49,436 nt of DNA from Lachnospiraceae bacterium (GTDB lineage Bacteria > Bacillota > Clostridia > Lachnospirales > Lachnospiraceae). The notes under the pieces were generated by a model that saw only the letters and a list, made by a program, of their open reading frames with translations, made no database searches and was not told where the DNA came from. This document shows, in pieces, positions 7,470 to 15,981 of this stretch (the first letter of the stretch is position 1; the number at the start of each line of letters is the position of its first letter). Made by a program: the position numbers and the translations under genes. Where the stretch lies: NCBI GenBank assembly GCA_900759665.1, contig CAAEWE010000038.1, positions 1-49,436 of the forward strand, written 5' to 3'.

Positions 7470-8186
7470 ATGGTAGACCATGTATTGCGGCTTGATATAA
7501 AGCCCATAAAAACTTATACTGATGGAAAAGCGAGAAAGACAACACTGACCTCCTTTGAGAAGGTTTTGAAAAATAAAGAAAAAGGTACGTCAGGCGTGGA
7601 ATCGGAGAAAGTGCCAGAACAAAGCACACAGGTTTCCGGTACGGATGGAACGGGACTGTTTGCTGATCCGGTGACAGGACAGGCCGTGTCCTATGAGGAT
7701 GTTGCGGCATCCCGTAAGTCCGAAAAAACGGACAGTGTTTCGGGCTCAGCGGCAGCGGACAGAACCACATCGGTGGATTCTATGAAGACAACGAAATACG
7801 ATTCTATCTTTAAAAAAGCTGCGGAGAAATATCATGTTTCCGAGAGTCTTTTAAAAGGCATTGCCAGAGCAGAGTCTAACTTTAATGCCAAAAGTGTTTC
7901 CAGTGCAGGTGCCATGGGAGTGATGCAGTTAATGCCGGCAACGGCGAAGGGGCTTGGTGTCACCGATCCCTATGATCCGGAGCAGAATATTATGGGTGGA
8001 GCCCAATGCATCTCCCAGAAGATCAAGGAATTTAACGGAGACGAGAGGATGGCTCTTGCTGCCTACAATGCCGGAAGCGGTGCCGTGAAGCGATACGGAG
8101 GCATACCATCTTATTGCAAATCATATGTGAATAAGGTGCAGAGCTACAAAAAGGCATATGAAACAGCAGGTGCCGTATCCTCTTGA
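7470..8186 (+). CDS. Lytic transglycosylase (SLT domain) without a signal peptide
   Basis: A 238-residue protein with a Goose-lysozyme/SLT-type domain at about residues 110-230. The catalytic Glu is E135 in ARAESNFNAK, followed by the diagnostic SSAGAMGVMQLMPATA and, near the end, MALAAYNAGSGAVKRYGG. Such enzymes cleave the MurNAc-GlcNAc bond of peptidoglycan with formation of 1,6-anhydroMurNAc. Residues 1-105 are polar, Ser/Thr/Lys-rich and unlike any domain I know. There is no hydrophobic signal sequence, although the substrate lies outside the cell, so export must use another route or a partner. Two starts are possible: ATG 7461 overlaps the upstream stop but has no spacing from GAAGAAGG; ATG 7470 has nine bases and is preferred. 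Confidence 0.85.
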   Translation: MVDHVLRLDIKPIKTYTDGKARKTTLTSFEKVLKNKEKGTSGVESEKVPEQSTQVSGTDGTGLFADPVTGQAVSYEDVAASRKSEKTDSVSGSAAADRTTSVDSMKTTKYDSIFKKAAEKYHVSESLLKGIARAESNFNAKSVSSAGAMGVMQLMPATAKGLGVTDPYDPEQNIMGGAQCISQKIKEFNGDERMALAAYNAGSGAVKRYGGIPSYCKSYVNKVQSYKKAYETAGAVSS

Positions 8187-8241
8187 CAAATAAAAGCGGT
8201 TATCCGGCTGTAGAGAGCGAAAGCAAATAGCTTTGATGGTA

Positions 8242-8272
8242 GAACTGAAATCGCCTGCGCGAATTTCAGTTC
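8242..8272. repeat. Intergenic hairpin, REP-like palindrome
   Basis: GAACTGAAATCGC and GCGAATTTCAGTTC form a 13-bp stem with one bulged base and a four-base loop. No T-run follows, so it is not a typical terminator. A smaller GCGTTAAACGC palindrome lies about 10 bases downstream. It sits between the transglycosylase and HAD genes (8187-8309). No second copy was noticed in the window. Confidence 0.5.
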
Positions 8273-8309
8273 ACCTCTTCGCGTTAAACGCTTAGAAATG
8301 AGGATTAAT

Positions 8310-8966
8310 ATGAAAAAGTATATGATCTGGGACTGGAACGGAACCATTGTGGATGATGTGGGGATCGCATTGGATGCGGTGAATGATATGCTCCGGAAAA
8401 AGGACAGACCGGAGATTACATTAGAGGAGTATCGGGGAGCCATGGATACTCCTATTCTTCGTTTTTACGAAAAATTTTTCGATATGAGGGAGACTTCTTT
8501 TGACTGGATCGCAGACCGCTTTCAGAGTTATTATGGGGAGCATAAGGATCAGCTGACACTTCATGAGGGCGTGGAGGATTTATTACAAAGGTGTCAGGCA
8601 CAGGGCTGTCACCAGATCATTCTATCCTCCTCTGCCACCGATATCATTACATATTATGCGGAATTATTTGGTGTGTCCGGATATTTTGAGGCAGTGCTCG
8701 GTGCACATGATCTGCTGGCTGCCGGGAAGATCCAGCGTGCGGTTGATTATTTTGAGCAAAATAAAATACCAAAAGAAGAGGCGGTGATGATCGGTGACTG
8801 TGTTCACGATTTTGATGTGTCTCATACTCTTGGTATTGATTGTGTCTTGATGAGCGGCGGCCATCAGGATCTGGCCAGTCTGGAAGCCTGCGGCTGTCCG
8901 GTTCTTACTTCTCTCAAAGATCATTCCAGCCCTGGATACGGAGTCCTTTTGGGTAATGGTTCTTGA
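8310..8966 (+). CDS. HAD-superfamily hydrolase, phosphoglycolate phosphatase-like
   Basis: A 218-residue HAD subfamily IA phosphatase acting on a small phosphorylated metabolite in the cytoplasm. Motif I is DWNGT near the N-terminus: the nucleophilic Asp is present but the usual second Asp (DxD) is Asn, a variant also found in a known Gph-like subgroup. Motif II Ser is in IILSSSATD, motif III Lys in the NKIPKEEAVM region and motif IV in MIGDCVHDFD. A helical cap domain occupies about residues 17-85. ATG 8310 follows GAGG by six bases; ATG 8298 lies upstream of that site. Its last 53 bases overlap the end of the convergent rRNA methyltransferase gene. Substrate not determinable. Confidence 0.85.
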   Translation: MKKYMIWDWNGTIVDDVGIALDAVNDMLRKKDRPEITLEEYRGAMDTPILRFYEKFFDMRETSFDWIADRFQSYYGEHKDQLTLHEGVEDLLQRCQAQGCHQIILSSSATDIITYYAELFGVSGYFEAVLGAHDLLAAGKIQRAVDYFEQNKIPKEEAVMIGDCVHDFDVSHTLGIDCVLMSGGHQDLASLEACGCPVLTSLKDHSSPGYGVLLGNGS

Positions 8967-10380
8967 TGATTCCGTTCTGGGCTTTGCCCCAGCCGAGACT
9001 ACAGCCGCTGTAGCAGACCAGTACCCAGCCCTTCCGGTTGTTATCGCAGGAGATGGTTTCCCCTCTCAGATAACGGCAGGCATCCTCATAGCTGCAGGAA
9101 AGGCTTTGAAGAACCTGATCCGGATTTAAAGCCTTTGCCAGTGCATGTGCCGGTTCAAACCGGTTTTTTTTGTGGGTGCCAAGATGAAGTCCGCTGCGCA
9201 GTATCTTTAATCCTGCCAGAGAAGGGGCAGCGGCAGGGATCCGGTAGAGCTCATCTCCGAAAGTCTCCAGCCGGTATGGCTCCGGTGCAGGAGACTTACA
9301 GAGAGGGGAGCTTAGGGTTTGTTTTTGAAATTCCCCAAAATCCGTCAGATCGGCTGCCTTGTCATTGGATCGTTTCTTCTTTTTTTTCTTTGGATCCCGG
9401 TTTTTGATGTCAGAAAAATCTGTTCCGGATACCGATAATGGAAGGGGAGTTCCGTTTTTCTGCAGACGGGCGGCAAAATGTCCCTCACCCCGCAGCTTAT
9501 GAGGCCAGAGTCTCAGTACCTTTGCGGTGATCTCCTCCGGTGCCTCTCCGGCAACACCGTCACAAAGACCGGCATGTCCGGGCAGTTTGGCCACGCGTTT
9601 TCCGAGAGAGGTATCATGCCAGTCGGTCAGGGTATAATCCGGATGGGTTTCCAAAAACCACTGGATCATTTTCTCGTCCTCCTCCGGTGCAAAGGTGCAG
9701 GTGGAATAGACGAGGACGCCTCCGGGCTGCAGCATCTGGTCGGCATGGTTTAAGATGATCTTCTGACGATCTGCACAGAGTGTGACGTTATCCAGGCTCC
9801 ACTCGCGGATGGCAGTATCGTCCTTGCGGAACATGCCCTCTCCGGAGCAGGGAGCATCCACAACGATCCGGTGAAAGAACAACGGGAAATGAGCCGCCAT
9901 GCTTTCTGTAGACTCGTTGCAGACCAGAGCATTTGGAATCCCCATACGTTCGATATTCTGGGACAGGATCCGGGCACGGTTTGGAAAGACTTCGTTGGAT
10001 ACCAGAAGTCCCTGACCCCGCAGACGAGAGGCAATGTGGGTGCTTTTGCCTCCGGGAGCCGCACACAGATCACACACCAGCTCTCCTGGCTGGGGATCCA
10101 GCAGACTCACCACGGACATGGCACTCGGCTCCTGGATATAGTAGGCTCCCGCTTCATGGAGGGGATGCCTGCCGGGATGCTCCTCCGGATCAAAATAGTA
10201 TCCGTCCGAAGTCCATGGAACCGGTTCCAGAGAAAATGGGAGTGTTTCACAGCCCTGAAATGGATTACGCCGGAGCCCGTAAGCTCGCGGCGTATCATAC
10301 GACTGTAGAAATGCTTCCCACTCGGTTCCCAGAAGAGGACGTCTCTCCTGAAGAAATTCAGGTGGTAAATTCTTTGGCAT
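8914..10380 (-). CDS. rsmF: RsmF/NOL1-NOP2-Sun family rRNA cytosine-5 methyltransferase
   Basis: A 488-residue SAM-dependent RNA m5C methyltransferase, probably modifying 16S rRNA. The SAM site reads VCDLCAAPGGKSTH; motif IV is VVDAPCSGEGMFRKD and motif VI is YSTCTFAPEED. These supply the two cysteines used by this family, one as nucleophile and one for product release. The C-terminal third (about residues 320-488) contains a Lys-rich linker (KKKKKKRSND) and an RsmF-type C-terminal region. GGGAG lies seven bases before ATG 10380. It follows the DUF4867-like gene by 14 bases on the same strand, so the two form an operon. Its 3' end overlaps the convergent HAD gene. Confidence 0.85.
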   Translation of the reverse strand: MPKNLPPEFLQERRPLLGTEWEAFLQSYDTPRAYGLRRNPFQGCETLPFSLEPVPWTSDGYYFDPEEHPGRHPLHEAGAYYIQEPSAMSVVSLLDPQPGELVCDLCAAPGGKSTHIASRLRGQGLLVSNEVFPNRARILSQNIERMGIPNALVCNESTESMAAHFPLFFHRIVVDAPCSGEGMFRKDDTAIREWSLDNVTLCADRQKIILNHADQMLQPGGVLVYSTCTFAPEEDEKMIQWFLETHPDYTLTDWHDTSLGKRVAKLPGHAGLCDGVAGEAPEEITAKVLRLWPHKLRGEGHFAARLQKNGTPLPLSVSGTDFSDIKNRDPKKKKKKRSNDKAADLTDFGEFQKQTLSSPLCKSPAPEPYRLETFGDELYRIPAAAPSLAGLKILRSGLHLGTHKKNRFEPAHALAKALNPDQVLQSLSCSYEDACRYLRGETISCDNNRKGWVLVCYSGCSLGWGKAQNGIIKNHYPKGLRIQGWNDL

Positions 10381-10394
10381 AATTTGTCTCCCTA

Positions 10395-11033
10395 TCAGAT
10401 CAGATCGATAATATCGACATTCTCTCCGGTAATCCCTGCCTGAGCACCATCTGCGGCCTCAGCGGAATCCGGATGAGCGATGAGCCATTTGTTTCTTGCC
10501 CAGAGATATTTGTCATTGTCGTTTGTTACCTTGATCTCAGGTGCATCCTCGTTGGTACCCTTTGGAAGTACGATAACAACACGGAAGCCCTCGCCCTTTC
10601 TGGCACTGCACGGTGCGTAGTGAAGGGTGGTTGCGTAAAGCTCTACGGCTGTTCCCTTTGGACAGAGGAATGCCTCTGTTTTTGAGGAATCGATCCTGCC
10701 GTCAATGATATCCTGCTGTCTGGCTACCAGTAGAATGGCATCATCTGCAGCAATATCGATCTCACTGTCTCTGTGGTACTCGAAGCAGTTCAGCTTTGTG
10801 TTGGTACCGTTGCAGTAACCGATCTGGATCGGCATACCACCGTAGCAGTTGTCGCGAAGCTGTGCATAGGCAGGCGTATCCTCAAGTCCTGCGTCCGATG
10901 GAACATAAATAACACTGTCAGCCGGCTTTGGAGTGGTATCCTCCAGACGCTCCAGAAGCAGTTTGTAATCATAACCGTCTACAACACGTCCGTATGTACG
11001 GAATGCATCATCAAATACTGATTGGATCTTCAT
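10395..11033 (-). CDS. DUF4867-like cupin-type protein
   Basis: A 212-residue cytoplasmic protein that looks like the DUF4867 family. No function is established as far as I know. The core has a cupin-like arrangement: CFEYHRDSEID (His and Glu as possible metal ligands), TAVELYATTLHYAPCSA (second His) and FRVVIVLPKGT. This would suit a sugar isomerase or other metal-dependent fold, but that is inference. ATG 11033 is preceded by GGAGG at eight bases; the ATG at 11054 lies upstream of that site. It is the first gene of a two-gene minus-strand operon with the RsmF-like methyltransferase. Confidence 0.7.
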   Translation of the reverse strand: MKIQSVFDDAFRTYGRVVDGYDYKLLLERLEDTTPKPADSVIYVPSDAGLEDTPAYAQLRDNCYGGMPIQIGYCNGTNTKLNCFEYHRDSEIDIAADDAILLVARQQDIIDGRIDSSKTEAFLCPKGTAVELYATTLHYAPCSARKGEGFRVVIVLPKGTNEDAPEIKVTNDNDKYLWARNKWLIAHPDSAEAADGAQAGITGENVDIIDLI

Positions 11034-11068
11034 ATTATTGTCCTCCGTTTTCATAAATTTATGAAATT

Positions 11069-11097
11069 ATTGTACCATATTTTACATATTAATGGAA
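11069..11097 (-). promoter_or_regulatory. Sigma-A promoter of the DUF4867-like/rsmF operon
   Basis: On the minus strand, TTCCAT (11097-11092), 17-base spacer, TACAAT (11074-11069), 36 bases before the start codon at 11033. Confidence 0.6.
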
Positions 11098-11120
11098 TAC
11101 TCCGGCGGGCAAGTTTGGTA

Positions 11121-11149
11121 TTGCCATATGACCGGGATAAAGATATAAT
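11121..11149 (+). promoter_or_regulatory. Sigma-A promoter of the nitrilase/TPR/pyrophosphatase operon
   Basis: TTGCCA (11121-11126), 17-base spacer, TATAAT (11144-11149), 65 bases before the ATG at 11215 and divergent from the promoter at 11069-11097. Confidence 0.7.
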
Positions 11150-11214
11150 AAAATAGAATATGCGAAAAAGATTATACTACAGCAGTAGAATACTTAAAGG
11201 AGTGTGAGTCTCAT

Positions 11215-12030
11215 ATGAGAATTGCATTGGGACAATTAAATATGGCGTGGGAGGACAAAGAGTTGTCCCTGCAGAAAATGGAGCAGCAGGTAAGGATGGC
11301 AGCTGCCGGACAGGCAGATGTGATCTTTTTTCCGGAGATGTCACTGACGGGGTTTTCCATGGAATTGTCCCGGATTGGAGAAAATGCGGTATGCCCGGAG
11401 TCCCGGGAGTGGGTAAAGGAGCTTGCCGTCCGGTACCGGACCGGGATCGGATATGGATGGGCAGCCCTGCCGGAACAGGGACAGGACAAAGGCACGAACC
11501 GGTTTACCATGCTGGATAAGGATGGCAGTGTGCTGGGAGAGTACAGTAAGCTGCATCCATTCCGTTACGGGGGGGAGGCGGATGTTTATCAGGGCGGAGA
11601 TTCTCTGGTGACTGTCCCGTTTTGTGGACACCATATCGGACTTTTTGTATGTTATGATCTGCGTTTTCCGGAGATCTTTCAGGCAGTATCCGATGAGGCG
11701 GACGTACTGGTGGTCATTGCAGACTGGCCGGACTCCCGCAGAGATCACTGGCTGGCACTTCTAAAGGCGAGAGCCATAGAAAATCAGGCATATGTGGCAG
11801 GCGTCAACTGCGTAGGAGAGATCGGTGGTTTAAGCTATAGCGGGGACAGCAGTATCTTTGATCCCCTGGGAAATCTTCTGGGGACGCGTTATGGTCAGGA
11901 GGGCATTGTGGTATGTGATGTGGGAGAAGATGCACAGAGCCTGCGTCAGAAGTTTCAAATGAAATGCGATCGCAGAAATGAATGGTATATACAGCAATAT
12001 AAAAAATTAAGGAAGGTACAGAGCATATGA
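11215..12030 (+). CDS. Carbon-nitrogen hydrolase (nitrilase superfamily), omega-amidase-like
   Basis: A 271-residue cytoplasmic amidase. The Glu-Lys-Cys triad is in place: E41 in FFPEMSLTGF, K112 in GEYSKLHPF and C146 in LFVCYDLRFPE. Length and the YDLRFPE signature fit the omega-amidase/YafV branch, which hydrolyses 2-oxoglutaramate or related omega-amides and cleans up transamination by-products. The exact substrate is not proved. AAAGGAG lies 12 bases before the ATG. The stop codon overlaps the start of the TPR gene (ATGA), and the pyrophosphatase gene follows directly, so the three genes form one operon from the promoter at 11121-11149. Confidence 0.85.
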   Translation: MRIALGQLNMAWEDKELSLQKMEQQVRMAAAGQADVIFFPEMSLTGFSMELSRIGENAVCPESREWVKELAVRYRTGIGYGWAALPEQGQDKGTNRFTMLDKDGSVLGEYSKLHPFRYGGEADVYQGGDSLVTVPFCGHHIGLFVCYDLRFPEIFQAVSDEADVLVVIADWPDSRRDHWLALLKARAIENQAYVAGVNCVGEIGGLSYSGDSSIFDPLGNLLGTRYGQEGIVVCDVGEDAQSLRQKFQMKCDRRNEWYIQQYKKLRKVQSI

Positions 12031-14213
12031 GTAAATATGAAATGGCGGTGAGGATCTCGCAGGTGCAGAGCCTTGTGCAGGAGAGAAAATATCGGAAGGC
12101 GGCAGCAGTATTGTCAACCATAGATGTGCGTCAGGTGAAATCCCAGACAGAGCTGCAGACATTTGCGGAGGTGTATGTCAAGACGGAGCAGTTTGAGGCA
12201 GCAAAGGCAATTTATCTGCGGATATACAAAAGAAACAGAAACAAAAAAGTGTTATACCGGTTGATCTATCTGGCGATCCGGACCAATCATCTGGATGAGG
12301 CAGAGGAGTTTTATGAGGAATTTCAGAATCTGAATCACAGTGAGCAGGAGAACCTGATCCTACGCTACCGGATCGATAAGGCGAAGGGTGTCTCCTTTAA
12401 CCGGCTGATCGAGACACTGGAGAGACTTAAAGAAGAGGACTATGTTGAGGAATGGGCATATGAACTGGCAAAGCTGTATCAGAAAGCCGGCAGAGAGGAA
12501 GAATGCCGTCAGGAGTGTGAGGATATTAAGCTCTGGTTCGGGGATGGCGAGATTGTGGAGCGTGCCCAGGCATTATTGGATTATCTGGATGAGGATGAGT
12601 CGATCTATTATGAGGACAGGGATTATACATTGGCTCCTCCGGAGGAACCAAACCCGGATGACACCGGTTCCCTGCCGGATCTGGGTCCGGAGATCATGAA
12701 ACAGGAAATCGAGAAGATGAAAAAGAAAAAACGTGAGGAAAGACTCCGGGAGTCCCAGCAGGAAGAGTATGAGGAAGAGGATGGCTTTGTGGATGATTAT
12801 GAGGAGGACGAAGAAAACGAGGAGCTTTTAGTATCCCCGGAGGAGATCGGTCAGAAAGCAAAGAGCAGTTTCAGACTTTTTAAAGGCTTCTGGAAACGTG
12901 GTAATAAAGAGAAGGAGATTCCGGCAGAGGAGGAGAGTGTGGAAATATCTCCGGAGGGAATGGAACCGCCGGCAGAGACAGCGGCAGCAGAAAGTGTGAT
13001 GGAGGAGTCAGAAAAGCCGGAAATGGAGGTTGTGGAAGAGACGTTACAGGCGACACCGGAGGCTGTGGAAGATCCGGAGGAAAATCTGGAGCAGTGGAGA
13101 CCGGAGGCTTCGCAGATGCCGGAGCAGACACCGTCCGACCCTAATGCGGCAGCTCCAATGAGCCGTGAAATGAAAAACACACTGGCGGCTGCAGTGGAAA
13201 ATGTACTGGCAGAGCAGGCGGCAGCACAGGAGGAGCCAAAGAAGCCGGAGAAACCATCCCAGTCGGGACTTGGGATCACACAGGATCTGGCAAAAGAGAT
13301 CACGGCAATCTTTGAGGCTGAGAAGAGAGAACAGTTAAAAGAAAAGGCAGTTGCCGTGGTGGATGATGCCGCCGGCAGGATCAGCGATGTGCCAAATCTT
13401 GCTTCGGATGTGCTTGGACGCATGACCCAGGCAGTGCAGAGCAAGGTGGGTAAGACCTATATTCCAATGGATGTAACGGACAATGCAGGAGAAACAGATA
13501 CGACAGAGTCTGTAGAGACAGCGGCACAGGAAACAACGGAAGTATCTGCGGCAGATTCAGTGGATCTGGAGGAGGTACAGAGACCGGCAGGCATGGAAGA
13601 AATCGTTGCGTCAGGTGTACTTCCGGTGAAAGAGGATGATGTCACGATGATCGAGCTGGATCAGATCATGCCGGAACCGGACATTCCGGAGCTTCGTCAG
13701 GTAATGCCGGAGGACAGCCCGGAGCTTGGCAATCTGCCGGAGCTGGAGGAGAGTGAGCTGCCAACCACAAGGGCACTGCATCATTCTTTTAACGATATTC
13801 TGACACTGATCGCCGGAGAGCTGGAGCCAAAGCATTTTGTACTGATCGGCGAGGGTGAGGAGAAGATTCTTGGAATTACGAAAAAGATCGTACGTGTAAA
13901 TCACGAAAAGGGATTTCTTTCCACAAGCCAGATTGCCAGGATCAGTTCCACCCAGTTAAATCAGATGGATCTTCTCCGTGTCTGCAGCCAGATCAAAGGA
14001 AACTGTCTGCTGATCGACAATGCTTCTGAACTGGCGTTTACCACGATCACCAAGATCTTTGCGGTGATGGACGCATTCCGTGGAGATTTTATCGTGGTGC
14101 TGGCAGATGACGGAAATACATTGGACGAGCTTTTCCGTGTAGCACCGGCACTGGCGAGAAGATTTGAATATGTGATAGACATAGCACAATATAGTGAGGA
14201 GGATTATCAGTAG
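12027..14213 (+). CDS. TPR protein with acidic linker and degenerate CbxX/SpoVK-type AAA domain
   Basis: A 728-residue cytoplasmic protein in three parts. Residues 1-180 are helical and TPR-like (for example QFEAAKAIYLRIYKRNRNKK and the following repeats). Residues 190-585 are low-complexity, rich in Glu and Pro, with runs such as EEYEEEDGFVDDYEEDEENEE in shortened form. Residues 587-728 resemble the AAA domain of CbxX/CfxQ/SpoVK: FVLIGEGEEKILGITKKI sits where the Walker A would be but lacks GxxGxGK[ST]; CLLIDNASEL sits at Walker B with the catalytic Glu missing; DFIVVLADDGNTLDELF followed by PALARRFEYVIDI matches sensor 1 and the arginine-finger strand. It should therefore not hydrolyse ATP. 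The domain reading is from pattern recognition and needs a profile search. The gene overlaps the amidase gene by four bases and ends one base before the pyrophosphatase start. Confidence 0.65.
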   Translation: MSKYEMAVRISQVQSLVQERKYRKAAAVLSTIDVRQVKSQTELQTFAEVYVKTEQFEAAKAIYLRIYKRNRNKKVLYRLIYLAIRTNHLDEAEEFYEEFQNLNHSEQENLILRYRIDKAKGVSFNRLIETLERLKEEDYVEEWAYELAKLYQKAGREEECRQECEDIKLWFGDGEIVERAQALLDYLDEDESIYYEDRDYTLAPPEEPNPDDTGSLPDLGPEIMKQEIEKMKKKKREERLRESQQEEYEEEDGFVDDYEEDEENEELLVSPEEIGQKAKSSFRLFKGFWKRGNKEKEIPAEEESVEISPEGMEPPAETAAAESVMEESEKPEMEVVEETLQATPEAVEDPEENLEQWRPEASQMPEQTPSDPNAAAPMSREMKNTLAAAVENVLAEQAAAQEEPKKPEKPSQSGLGITQDLAKEITAIFEAEKREQLKEKAVAVVDDAAGRISDVPNLASDVLGRMTQAVQSKVGKTYIPMDVTDNAGETDTTESVETAAQETTEVSAADSVDLEEVQRPAGMEEIVASGVLPVKEDDVTMIELDQIMPEPDIPELRQVMPEDSPELGNLPELEESELPTTRALHHSFNDILTLIAGELEPKHFVLIGEGEEKILGITKKIVRVNHEKGFLSTSQIARISSTQLNQMDLLRVCSQIKGNCLLIDNASELAFTTITKIFAVMDAFRGDFIVVLADDGNTLDELFRVAPALARRFEYVIDIAQYSEEDYQ

Positions 14214-14214
14214 A

Positions 14215-15870
14215 ATGGCAGGAGAAGAAATACACGTAATCGGCCACATTAATCCGGATACGGACTCTGTGTGTTCCGCGATTGCCTATGCAGCGTTAAA
14301 GCGGGAGATCACAGGAAAAAGATACATTGCCAAAAGAGCCGGACAGATCAATTCGGAAACAAGATTTGTCCTGCAGAAGTTTGGTGTGACAGAACCGGAA
14401 TATTTAAGCGATGTCAGAACACAGGTGTTTGATATTGATGTAGTTCAGGTGCCGGGAGTGAACAGCGATATTTCCCTGAAAAAGGCATGGGAGATCATGA
14501 AGGAGGGCACGCTGGCGACGCTGCCGGTGGTACAGAAGGATGGAAAGCTGGAAGGTCTCATAACGATTGAGGACATTGCCAAATCCTACATGGATGTTTA
14601 CGACAGCTGTATTATCGCCAAGGCACGGACACCGTTTCGTAATCTTATCGAGACTCTGGAGGGAGAAATGATCGCCGGGGATCCGGATGAGATCATTGAG
14701 TCCGGCAAATGCCTGATCGCAGCGGCAAATCCCGATCTCATGGAAAATTACATCGAGAAGGATGATATTGTGATCCTGGGAAATCGTTACGAATCACAGT
14801 TATGTGCTATTGAGATGGATGCCAAATGCATTATTGTCTGTGATGGCTCCCTGGTGTCCTTTACCATCAAGAAGCTGGCGGAAAGCAAGGGATGTTTTAT
14901 CATCAAAACACCGTATGATACTTATACGGCTACACGTTTGGTGAATCAGAGTATGCCGATCCGTTATTTCATGAAGCAGAAGGCTCTGATCACTTTCAGC
15001 AGAAATGACTATATTGACGATATCCGGGAAACCATGGCAAAGAAACGTTACAGGGATTTCCCAATCATGGAATTAAATGGCAGGTATTATGGCATGATCT
15101 CCCGGAGAAGTCTTTTGGGCGCCCGCAAAAAGCGTCTTGTGCTGGTGGATCACAATGAAGTGACTCAGGCAGTGGACGGTCTCGACGAGGCGGAGGTGCT
15201 GGAGGTGATCGATCATCACCGGATCGGCAGTCTGGAAACCATGAATCCGGTTTTTTTCCGGAATCAGCCACTGGGCTGTACGGCAACGATCATATACCAG
15301 ATGTACCGGGAACAGGGCGTGGACATCAGCAGGCCGATTGCCGGGCTGTTGTGTTCTGCGATCCTTTCCGATACACTGATCTTCCGTTCTCCGACCTGCA
15401 CCGGGACGGATCAGGAAGCGGCATACGAGCTGGCGGCTATTGCGGGGATAGATCCGGAGAAATATGCCGCGGAGATGTTTGCAGCGGGCAGCAATCTTTC
15501 TTCCAGAACCCCGGAGGAGATATTTTATCAGGATTTCAAGAAATTTGTAGTCAATGAGATATCTTTTGGTGTGGGACAGATCAATTCCATGACACAGAAG
15601 GATCTGGATGATGTAAGGGAACGTCTGGTACCTTATATGGAGAAAGCATTGACCTCCCACGCCATCCCGATGCTGTTTTTTATGCTCACGAATATTCCGC
15701 AGGGAACAACAGAGCTTTTGTGTGCGGGAACAGGAGCCAGAGAGCTTGCCAGACAGGCATTTCATCTGGAAGGGGAAGAGGGAGCGATCATTCTGGCCAA
15801 TACGGTATCCCGTAAAAAGCAGTTGATACCGGCTCTGATGCAGGCAATACAGCAGGGCAGGAATGCATAA
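14215..15870 (+). CDS. ppaC: Mn-dependent (family II) inorganic pyrophosphatase with CBS and DRTGG domains
   Basis: A 552-residue nucleotide-regulated pyrophosphatase that splits PPi to two phosphates in the cytoplasm. The DHH domain starts with GHINPDTDSVCSA (metal ligands H11, D15, D17) and resumes after an insert with LVDHNEVTQ and VIDHHRIGS (near residue 332). The insert (about residues 70-300) has the CBS-DRTGG-CBS layout of the Clostridium perfringens enzyme, which is inhibited by AMP/ADP and stimulated by diadenosine polyphosphates. The DHHA2 domain ends with VSRKKQLIPAL. The start is ATG 14215, with GAGGAGGA upstream inside the previous gene; GTG 14194 is inside that site. It is the third gene of the operon begun at 11215. 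Confidence 0.92.
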   Translation: MAGEEIHVIGHINPDTDSVCSAIAYAALKREITGKRYIAKRAGQINSETRFVLQKFGVTEPEYLSDVRTQVFDIDVVQVPGVNSDISLKKAWEIMKEGTLATLPVVQKDGKLEGLITIEDIAKSYMDVYDSCIIAKARTPFRNLIETLEGEMIAGDPDEIIESGKCLIAAANPDLMENYIEKDDIVILGNRYESQLCAIEMDAKCIIVCDGSLVSFTIKKLAESKGCFIIKTPYDTYTATRLVNQSMPIRYFMKQKALITFSRNDYIDDIRETMAKKRYRDFPIMELNGRYYGMISRRSLLGARKKRLVLVDHNEVTQAVDGLDEAEVLEVIDHHRIGSLETMNPVFFRNQPLGCTATIIYQMYREQGVDISRPIAGLLCSAILSDTLIFRSPTCTGTDQEAAYELAAIAGIDPEKYAAEMFAAGSNLSSRTPEEIFYQDFKKFVVNEISFGVGQINSMTQKDLDDVRERLVPYMEKALTSHAIPMLFFMLTNIPQGTTELLCAGTGARELARQAFHLEGEEGAIILANTVSRKKQLIPALMQAIQQGRNA

Positions 15871-15981
15871 CATCATAATATAAGAAAAATGACAGAGTTT
15901 TGACATAAAATGGAAATAAACTAACGAAAGAAAATATTACAAAATATCATACGATCGCAAAAAAGGGGGAAAGAAAGCGAT

